A stretch of 5,074 bases of DNA, taken from positions 1 through 5,074 of the forward strand of contig CAAGFD010000083.1 of assembly GCA_900769035.1 (NCBI GenBank). The letters are read 5' to 3'. Both the position numbers and the translations under genes were made by a program. This stretch comes from Bacteroidales bacterium. Its GTDB lineage: Bacteria; Bacteroidota; Bacteroidia; Bacteroidales; Paludibacteraceae. Of this stretch, positions 1 to 5,074 are shown one piece after another. Within the stretch, counting starts at the first letter, position 1. Every line of letters starts with the position of its first letter. Below the pieces are notes generated by a model. That model worked only from the letters and a program-made list of their open reading frames with translations. It was not told the origin of the DNA and did not search any database.

Positions 1-1737
1 CTGGGTATAAACCTTAAACCGTATGTAGGACAGACTGTTAAAGTAAAAATAACCCTTTATTCTTGCGTTGCGGATTATCATTTTGCTTATGCCTATTTTG
101 TGCTTGAATGTGCCGATGGCTCTCTCGATGGCGCGAATTGTCGTACTGCCCCAGAAAAATTTTCCGCTCCCGAAGGTTTTTTATATAAGTGGTACCTCAT
201 GAATGATAGTACTAAAACGGAACTATCTAATGAAAAAGATTTCATTGTTCAAGAAAATGATACCAATTCTTATTGTGTGGACGTAATTTATCCGGAAGAT
301 AGGTATTGTTCTTTTACATTGAATGCCTATACAGTGCCTCGTTTGCCGAAATCAATGGCTACTTTTACTCATGCGCCTCATGACTGTATTAACGAAGTGA
401 TAATAGACAATCAAAGTGCAGTTTACAAACATTATCAAGGTCAAGTTACATTAGAACCCAGGTTGTCTATCGAAGATTATTTCTGGGATTTAGGTCCTTA
501 TGGAACCAGTATTCAAAAAAATCCTACGTTGATAGTTCCAAATGAGGGTGACACTTTTACTGTTAAGCTCCGCACTATAGCAGGTGGTTGTGAAGATATA
601 GATACATTCTTGGTTGAAGTGCCGGCAATATCCGAAACAAAAGGTTTTGTACACTCATATATCTGTGAAGGTGAAAGCGTAGAATTTAATGGTAAGATAT
701 ATACTCATCCCGGAGTTTATGTAGATACCCTTCTGTCGTGGACGGGATGTGACTCTATACGCACTCTTAATCTTGAGGTCTTGAAGCCGGACACCATTTT
801 TACTGTTGATACGGTATGCTCAGATATGTTGCCTTATGTTTTTCATGGTGCCGAGTACTATAATTCCGGCATATACTCACATCATCAGCCGAGCTCTTTA
901 GGTTGTGATACCCTTGTATATATATGTAATCTTCAGGTAAATAATTCTTTACAATTGGCGGTTGGTCCGCTTGTTGATGATATTTGTGCCGATCAAGGTT
1001 CTTTTGAGGTTCCTTATGATTTGCAAAATGGCGACCTTTCGGAATATAAATTACAATTTAATGAGTTGGCTTTGCAGAACGGCTTCGTTAATACAGATAT
1101 TAAACCAATAGAGGGTGGTATCATAAAGGTGCAAATGCCTGATTCTTGTCGCCCGGATAATCGCTATTCTGTTGATATTACATTCTATAATAGAGATTGC
1201 GGTAACGTGGTGAAGAAATTGGATTTTACCGTCTTATATTCTAAAGACGTGATTACGCAAAGGTGGAATGATGTGCTTTCGCTAAAAAATTCGAAATACA
1301 ATGGTGGTTTTACATTTGTAAAATACGAGTGGTATTATAATGGGCAACTTGTTGAAGGTCACACTCAAACACAATTCTATGTGGAAGGACAAGATCTTGA
1401 TTTTGATGGGGAATATCGTATGAAACTCACTCGTATCGATGATTTTGTAGAGCTCTTTACCTGTCCGTTTATACCACAGCAATTTTCTGAAGATCGACTG
1501 ACAGAGGTTAGTACACTCGTGCTTTATGGTCCCGGATATGAGGGTTCTAACATAAAAGCATTGGCTCCTCGACATGGCTATGCAACTATCTATTCTACGA
1601 CCGGAATCGCTGTTGCTACTGTCGAACTCTTCGTTGGAGAAAATAGCCTTGCTCTTTCTCTTGAAAAAGGAATTTATATAATGAAAATTTTATATGATGA
1701 AGGTGATATTCAGATAGTTAATATTGTAGTGCAGTAG
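1..1737 (+). CDS. Large modular surface protein with C-terminal T9SS-type sorting domain, 5'-truncated by the window edge
   Basis: Frame 1 is open from the first base to the TAG at 1735-1737, giving 578 residues. A GTG at 100 is not the real start, because homology to the downstream paralogue continues unbroken to base 1. Visible modules are: the end of a Bacteroidales surface module (residues 1-37, LGINLKPYVGQ to LEC); an Ig-like segment with KWYLMND and SYCVD (about 38-118); a PKD-like domain with YFWDLGPYGTS (120-210); two cysteine-containing repeats with ICEGES and GCDS/GCDT (218-317); a beta-rich region with ICADQG and MPDSCRPDNRY (318-416); a near-invariant Ig-like block with QRWNDVLSLKN and YEWYYNGQ (417-493); and a type A T9SS-like sorting domain (502-578) with ATIY...G, EKGIYIM and NIVVQ. 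The role is inferred as an exported, surface-attached adhesin-like protein; the ligand is unknown and no catalytic motif is visible. Its N-terminus is probably like that of the downstream gene, but this cannot be seen. Confidence 0.95.
   Translation: MGINLKPYVGQTVKVKITLYSCVADYHFAYAYFVLECADGSLDGANCRTAPEKFSAPEGFLYKWYLMNDSTKTELSNEKDFIVQENDTNSYCVDVIYPEDRYCSFTLNAYTVPRLPKSMATFTHAPHDCINEVIIDNQSAVYKHYQGQVTLEPRLSIEDYFWDLGPYGTSIQKNPTLIVPNEGDTFTVKLRTIAGGCEDIDTFLVEVPAISETKGFVHSYICEGESVEFNGKIYTHPGVYVDTLLSWTGCDSIRTLNLEVLKPDTIFTVDTVCSDMLPYVFHGAEYYNSGIYSHHQPSSLGCDTLVYICNLQVNNSLQLAVGPLVDDICADQGSFEVPYDLQNGDLSEYKLQFNELALQNGFVNTDIKPIEGGIIKVQMPDSCRPDNRYSVDITFYNRDCGNVVKKLDFTVLYSKDVITQRWNDVLSLKNSKYNGGFTFVKYEWYYNGQLVEGHTQTQFYVEGQDLDFDGEYRMKLTRIDDFVELFTCPFIPQQFSEDRLTEVSTLVLYGPGYEGSNIKALAPRHGYATIYSTTGIAVATVELFVGENSLALSLEKGIYIMKILYDEGDIQIVNIVVQ
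652..951 (+). repeat. Two tandem GCDS/GCDT protein repeats in the upstream gene
   Basis: Unit A (about 652-798) and unit B (about 799-951) each encode roughly 50 residues. They share the pattern cysteine, then F-x-G, then Y...G, then GCD(S/T), then a hydrophobic L-x-V ending. Unit A carries ICEGES, FNGK and GCDSI; unit B carries VCSDM, FHGAE and GCDTL. Repeats of this type recur in Bacteroidota surface proteins between PKD-like and C-terminal domains. The two units are related at protein level only, not as DNA repeats. Confidence 0.75.
1504..1734 (+). other. C-terminal T9SS type A-like sorting domain of the upstream protein
   Basis: The last 77 residues show the features of this family: a beta-strand with G-x-ATIY followed by a conserved G, a VELFVGEN segment, an L-EKGIYIM motif and a terminal hydrophobic NIVVQ. 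In type IX secretion such a domain directs transfer across the outer membrane and is normally removed by the sortase PorU. The match is by motif reading and no profile was run. Sequence and length are conserved in the downstream paralogue. Confidence 0.65.
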
Positions 1738-1795
1738 TTAAATTGATTTTTATTGTTGACCGATATAGATAAAATTCGTTTTTTTTAATTTTTTC

Positions 1796-1826
1796 TTGTT
1801 TGGTTGAAATATTATGATTAAATTTG
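1796..1826 (+). promoter_or_regulatory. Putative Bacteroidota-type promoter for the downstream surface-protein gene
   Basis: TAAATTTG at 1819-1826 matches the Bacteroides -7 consensus TAnnTTTG exactly. The -33 box is less clear. A TTG at 1796-1798 lies 20 nt upstream, which fits the usual spacing; the full TTTG at 1799-1802 leaves only 16 nt. Transcription would start near 1830-1834, giving a leader of roughly 45 nt before the ATG at 1877. A promoter here suggests the second gene can be transcribed independently of the first, although readthrough is not excluded. Confidence 0.5.
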
Positions 1827-1845
1827 CGCTTTATTAGATTTAATC
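1816..1845. repeat. 8-bp perfect inverted repeat overlapping the -7 box
   Basis: GATTAAAT at 1816-1823 is the exact reverse complement of ATTTAATC at 1838-1845, with a 14-nt spacer. The left arm overlaps the -7 element (1819-1826), and the right arm falls just after the expected transcription start. The position is what one expects of an operator, but the arms are A/T-rich and could arise by chance in this composition. If transcription starts near 1832 the left arm is not transcribed, so an RNA hairpin is less likely than a DNA-level site. Confidence 0.35.
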
Positions 1846-1876
1846 GATGTAAGTGAAATTATTTAATGTTTTGCCT

Positions 1877-1948
1877 ATGCATAAAATATTTACCAAATCA
1901 ATTTATCTTTTATTTTTATTTCTGAGTATCAATGTATTAACTAATGCT
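1877..1948 (+). other. Sec signal peptide of the downstream surface protein
   Basis: Residues 1-24 show the classic layout: a basic start (MHKIFTK), a hydrophobic core (IYLLFLFLSINVL) and a TNA|QN cleavage site, with cleavage predicted after A24. No lipobox cysteine follows, so this is a signal peptidase I substrate rather than a lipoprotein. That fits export to the periplasm before outer-membrane transfer by the T9SS. Starting at the GTG at 1853 would give a 32-residue signal with a longer n-region. Confidence 0.85.
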
Positions 1949-4900
1949 CAGAATACTCCGCTACCATATTTTTGTGGCTTTGAAACCTCAGCCGACACAG
2001 CAGGATGGATGTTTAAAAAACGTGCATCTACTCAATGTGAATATGTAATAGGCAGAGCAATACACCGTACAGGCGCAAAATCTTTGTATGTTTCTGCCGA
2101 CGGTGGCGCTACGGCAAGTTATTCCGGCTCCACTTCCGGTTATGTAATTGTTGCCTATCGTAAGTTTACTTTTGCACAAGGCAGTTATAACCTCCTCTTT
2201 GATTTTAAAATTAAAGGAAAAGCGGAAGGTGACGCCGATGCAGTTCGCGTAGCAATAGTTCCTACTTCAACGAATATTACTGCAGCTTCGAACGGTTCCG
2301 ACTTCCCTACCTATATCAAATCAAATGCTTTTGTGGATGGTATGGGTGTAACTACTTTCACTACAACGGGTTGGAAAACCATCTCCGGTACTTTTAATAT
2401 TGCTACCGGTGGTGATTATCATTTGGTATTTGCTTTTAAATCAAGCAATACCTCTCCACAAAACCCGGGTCCTTGTATCGATAACGTACAAATTTCAAAC
2501 GTTTCGCAACCTGCCGATTGCTTCTATCCTCCAACTTCCGTTGCCGCCGTTAATCAAACCAATAACGGTGTGATAGTTTCTTGGACAGGTAATGCCCCTA
2601 CTTACGATTTGATGTATTTCGTCACCAATTCGTCTACCGATACTTCCTATACAATAGTAAAAAATATCCAAGGTACATCATATACAATTCCTTACGGAGC
2701 AATTCCGGAGGGTCTTTACTCTTTTAAAGTGCGTGCTACTTGTCCTACCGACACCAGTCACTGGGTTGAGAAGAGCGATTTCTTGCTTTACGACCCTTCA
2801 AAGCACTGCTTGGATTATATGAACTTCTATGCTCAGGGTGTTACTTGTACTTGGGGTACTTTTTCAAACCCTTATGCTAATGTTCAAGTAAAAGATTTAG
2901 GTTATGCTTCTAAAGAGAGTATGCACACAGTGCATTATCTGGCAGATGAGTACGACCGTCTCACCGGTTACGACTTGAAGACGGTGCCTGACGGTGCTCT
3001 CGCTTCGGTACGCTTAAGTAACTGGACAGAAGGTAACTCTCCATCTGGCTCTATTACATATACTTATACCGTATCTCCTGATGCTGAATTACTTCTCTTG
3101 CATTACGCTGCCGTACTTCAATACGCTTCCCACCACCCTGCAAATCAGCAGACTCGTATTCACGTAGAGATTCTCGGTCCTCGTAATACACTCCTCTCTC
3201 CTTGTACGGAGGTTGACTTCAATGCAAAAGATGTAGACCTCGGTAATACTCGCGGTTGGAAAACTTATATTCCTACTGCTGCTGACGGTCTTTCAAATAC
3301 CGAGTGCCCTATCAAATACCTCGATTGGCAAATACTTGGTATTAATATGAAACCTTATGTTGGTCAAACGGTAAAGGTTAAGCTTACTCTTTATGCTTGT
3401 AGTGCCAATTTCCACTTCGGTTATGCTTACTTCGCTCTCGATTGTACAAAAGGTTCTATTGAAGGTATCAGTTGCGGTTCAACCCCTGAGAAGTTTGTGG
3501 TTTCCGAAGGTTTCGACTATAAGTGGTACTTGATGAACGACCCTAACAAGACTGAAATAAGTAACGAACGCGAGTTTATCATACAACCTAATGATACCAA
3601 TTCATATTGCGTTGATATGCTCTTCCCTGAAGACCATAACTGTTACTTTACATTAAAAGCATATACAGTACCTCGTTTGCCGAAATCAAGAGCTACATTT
3701 ACTCCAAATCCGCACGATTGTACTAATGAGGTAATAATAAACAACCAAAGTGCTGTATATAAATACCTTCAAGGACAGGAGATATTGGATAACGGAGCCA
3801 CTATCGACGAGTACTTCTGGGATTTTGGACCTTATGGTACAAGTACGAAGAAAAATCCGACTCTGGTAGTACCAAACGAAGGTGATACCTTTAATGTGCT
3901 GTTACGCACCGTATCCGGAGGATGCGATGATGTAGATACATTCCTTGTAGAGGTTCCTGCCATCACAACGACAATAGGTAATAGCCATGCATATATTTGC
4001 GAAGGCGAAAGTATAGAGTTTAATGGAAAGACATATACCGAAGGCGGAGTATTCTCCGATACACTCCGTTCTTGGACCGGTTGCGACTCCATACTTACCC
4101 TTACCCTCGAAGTGTTGAAAGCCGATACTATAGTTACACAAGATAGCGTATGCTCCGATATGCTACCATACGTCTTCCACGGAGTGGAATGCAACACTAC
4201 CGGCACACATTACTACCATCAAAAGAGCTCGTTAGGATGCGATACCCTCGTCTATGCATGCCAACTCGAAGTGCTGTCAGCCCTTGAGATGAATGTAGGA
4301 CCAATCGCTGATGAGATTTGCGCAGACCAAGGCACCTTTGATATACCATACGAAGTGCTTAACGGTGCATTGACGGAATATAAACTCGAATTCAACCAAT
4401 TAGCATTGCAAAACGGCTTTAAGAATACCGACATACAACCAATAGAGGGAGGACTAATCCCAATACAAATGCCGGATTCATGCCGACCGGACAATCGCTA
4501 TGCAGTAAACATCACTTTCTATAACCGCGATTGTGGCGATTTGGTTAAGACAGTCGACTTTACCGTGCTCTATTCAAAGAACGTTATAACGCAAAGATGG
4601 AATGATGTTCTCTCACTGAAGAATTCAAAATATAACGGAGGCTTTACCTTCATGAAATATGAGTGGTATTACAACGGACAGCTCGTAGAAGGTCACACCC
4701 AAACTCAATTCTATGTAGAAGGACAAGACCTTGATTTCAACGGAGAATACCGAATGAAGTTGACACGACTCGACGATATGGTAGAGCTCTTTACTTGTCC
4801 GTTCATACCGCAAAGATTCCCTGACGACCAAATGACGGAAGTAAGTACCCTCGTACTATACGGACCGGGCTATAATGGTAGCAAAGTCAAAGCATTGGCA

Positions 4901-5071
4901 CCACGCCATGGTCAGGCAACGATATATACTATGACGGGCGTTGCAGTGGCAACATTAGAACTCTTTGTGGGAGAAAACGAACTCAATTTGCCACTCGAAA
5001 AAGGAATTTACATAATGCAAATACAATACGACGAAGGCGACGTTCAAGTCGTTAACATCGTAGTACAATAA
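1877..5071 (+). CDS. Large modular secreted surface protein (adhesin-like) with T9SS-type sorting domain, complete
   Basis: The protein has 1064 aa from the ATG at 1877. An in-frame GTG at 1853 would add 8 residues; ATG is preferred because it gives a compact signal peptide, but neither start has a Shine-Dalgarno. Modules by residue: signal peptide 1-24; N-terminal beta-sandwich 29-207 (PYFCGFE, KSLYVSADGG, CIDNVQIS); FN3-like 212-303 (VIVSWTG, SFKVRATC); Bacteroidales surface module 310-523 (HCLDY, ASVRLSNW, LLLHYAAVLQ, YVGQTVKVKL, GYAYFALDC); Ig-like about 527-604; PKD-like 606-696 (YFWDFGPYGTS); two cysteine repeats 702-801; beta-rich region 802-902; near-invariant Ig-like block 903-979; sorting domain 988-1064. 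The architecture indicates export by Sec, then T9SS, and surface attachment. Adhesion is inferred, with ligand unknown. Compared with the upstream paralogue it has one extra cysteine (C772). Codon preference changes around 3510-3780. It ends TAA TAA. Confidence 0.96.
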   Translation: MHKIFTKSIYLLFLFLSINVLTNAQNTPLPYFCGFETSADTAGWMFKKRASTQCEYVIGRAIHRTGAKSLYVSADGGATASYSGSTSGYVIVAYRKFTFAQGSYNLLFDFKIKGKAEGDADAVRVAIVPTSTNITAASNGSDFPTYIKSNAFVDGMGVTTFTTTGWKTISGTFNIATGGDYHLVFAFKSSNTSPQNPGPCIDNVQISNVSQPADCFYPPTSVAAVNQTNNGVIVSWTGNAPTYDLMYFVTNSSTDTSYTIVKNIQGTSYTIPYGAIPEGLYSFKVRATCPTDTSHWVEKSDFLLYDPSKHCLDYMNFYAQGVTCTWGTFSNPYANVQVKDLGYASKESMHTVHYLADEYDRLTGYDLKTVPDGALASVRLSNWTEGNSPSGSITYTYTVSPDAELLLLHYAAVLQYASHHPANQQTRIHVEILGPRNTLLSPCTEVDFNAKDVDLGNTRGWKTYIPTAADGLSNTECPIKYLDWQILGINMKPYVGQTVKVKLTLYACSANFHFGYAYFALDCTKGSIEGISCGSTPEKFVVSEGFDYKWYLMNDPNKTEISNEREFIIQPNDTNSYCVDMLFPEDHNCYFTLKAYTVPRLPKSRATFTPNPHDCTNEVIINNQSAVYKYLQGQEILDNGATIDEYFWDFGPYGTSTKKNPTLVVPNEGDTFNVLLRTVSGGCDDVDTFLVEVPAITTTIGNSHAYICEGESIEFNGKTYTEGGVFSDTLRSWTGCDSILTLTLEVLKADTIVTQDSVCSDMLPYVFHGVECNTTGTHYYHQKSSLGCDTLVYACQLEVLSALEMNVGPIADEICADQGTFDIPYEVLNGALTEYKLEFNQLALQNGFKNTDIQPIEGGLIPIQMPDSCRPDNRYAVNITFYNRDCGDLVKTVDFTVLYSKNVITQRWNDVLSLKNSKYNGGFTFMKYEWYYNGQLVEGHTQTQFYVEGQDLDFNGEYRMKLTRLDDMVELFTCPFIPQRFPDDQMTEVSTLVLYGPGYNGSKVKALAPRHGQATIYTMTGVAVATLELFVGENELNLPLEKGIYIMQIQYDEGDVQVVNIVVQ
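3986..4285 (+). repeat. Two tandem GCDS/GCDT protein repeats in the downstream gene
   Basis: These units are equivalent to 652-951, at residues about 704-752 and 753-806. Unit A has C708 (ICEGES) and C736 (GCDSI); unit B has C759 (VCSDM) and C788 (GCDTL). The paired cysteine spacing suggests one disulfide per unit in the oxidising extracellular setting, which is an inference. Unit B also has a further cysteine, C772, replaced by tyrosine in the upstream copy. Confidence 0.75.
4838..5068 (+). other. C-terminal T9SS type A-like sorting domain of the downstream protein
   Basis: Residues 988-1064 have the same motif order as the upstream copy: HGQATIY then TG, LELFVGEN, LEKGIYIM and a final VNIVVQ. 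The glycine preceding each strand, the GIYIM core and the hydrophobic terminus are unchanged between the paralogues. This predicts that both proteins use the same export and anchoring route. The T9SS genes themselves are not in the window. Confidence 0.65.
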
Positions 5072-5074
5072 TAA

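Larger units (their letters stand above)
1..1737 (+). repeat. Long paralogous direct repeat, copy 1
   Basis: This stretch aligns with 3335-5071 at a constant offset of 3334 bp and equal length (1737 bp). Anchor words confirm the register: GAGCTC at 891 and 1450 correspond to 4225 and 4784, and the shared CCTCGTTTGCCGAAATCAA at 337 corresponds to 3671. Protein identity by hand is about 74% with no net indel. The repeat continues upstream of the window by an unknown distance. Confidence 0.95.
1738..1876. other. AT-rich intergenic gap between the two paralogous genes
   Basis: This 139-bp spacer is strongly AT-rich, with an 8-T run at 1779-1786 and a 6-T run at 1789-1794. AAAATT (1771-1776) and AATTTT (1787-1792) could form only a weak all-A/T stem, so a classical intrinsic terminator for the upstream gene is not supported. 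The downstream half holds a promoter-like element and an inverted repeat. No small gene, RNA gene or mobile-element end is visible. Confidence 0.8.
3335..5071 (+). repeat. Long paralogous direct repeat, copy 2
   Basis: This is the second copy of the homologous coding block, lying in the 3' 54% of the complete gene. Identity to copy 1 is carried mainly at the protein level; third codon positions differ widely. It covers the end of the surface module, the Ig-like and PKD-like domains, the cysteine repeats, the invariant block and the sorting domain. Confidence 0.95.

Noticed and set aside
1..1737. Upstream copy as a decaying pseudogene
   Set aside because: The frame is intact for 578 codons, the length equals the paralogue exactly, and protein conservation far exceeds synonymous conservation, so it is under selection.
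1779..1786. 8-T homopolymer as a phase-variation tract
   Set aside because: It lies upstream of the putative -33 box, not between promoter boxes or within a coding frame, so slippage has no obvious switching effect. Such runs are expected in AT-rich spacers.
1771..1794. Possible intrinsic terminator (AAAATT/AATTTT with T-runs)
   Set aside because: The stem would be six A/T pairs around a 10-nt loop containing the T-run itself. It lacks the GC-rich hairpin needed, so it is more likely low-complexity intergenic DNA.
3832..4206. Minus-strand open frame of 124 codons, with several shorter ones elsewhere
   Set aside because: They lie entirely opposite well-supported domains of the plus-strand genes, lack recognisable motifs, and are not matched by a conserved antisense frame in the other paralogue.
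1..5074. Diversity-generating retroelement or invertible cassette driving loop variation
   Set aside because: No reverse transcriptase, template repeat, recombinase or inverted repeats flanking the variable loops are present in the window. Changes include synonymous substitutions of all kinds, as in ordinary divergence.

Overview
The window looks like a piece of a Bacteroidota genome, most likely Bacteroidales. The DNA is AT-leaning. No Shine-Dalgarno sequence precedes the complete gene, but a Bacteroides-type -7 box (TAnnTTTG) does. Both proteins are modular secreted surface proteins ending in what reads as a type IX secretion (T9SS) type A sorting domain. Assignments rest on reading and recalled family patterns; no database search was possible.

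Layout: (1) Positions 1-1737, + strand, hold the 3' part (578 codons) of a large surface-protein gene whose start lies before the window. (2) Positions 1738-1876 are an AT-rich intergenic gap with no convincing hairpin terminator. It carries a promoter-like element, and an 8-bp perfect inverted repeat overlaps the -7 box. (3) Positions 1877-5071, + strand, hold a complete paralogue of 1064 aa. Its order is signal peptide, N-terminal beta-sandwich, fibronectin type III-like domain, a large Bacteroidales surface module, Ig-like domain, PKD-like domain, two cysteine-containing 'GCDS/GCDT' repeats, a beta-rich region, a near-invariant Ig-like block and a C-terminal sorting domain. It ends with tandem TAA stops at the window edge. 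The minus strand shows only shadow frames.

The two genes are head-to-tail paralogues. Every position in 1-1737 aligns with position +3334 in the second gene with no net gap, and the proteins are about 74% identical by hand count (about 149 differences in 578). Synonymous sites have diverged far more than protein sequence, so this is an old, selectively maintained duplication rather than a recent copy. The second gene changes codon preference about two thirds of the way along, which suggests a mosaic origin.

The likely biology is a family of exported, cell-surface adhesin-like proteins. No ligand or enzyme activity can be read from the sequence. I see no RNA gene, mobile element, CRISPR array or clear new molecular system.
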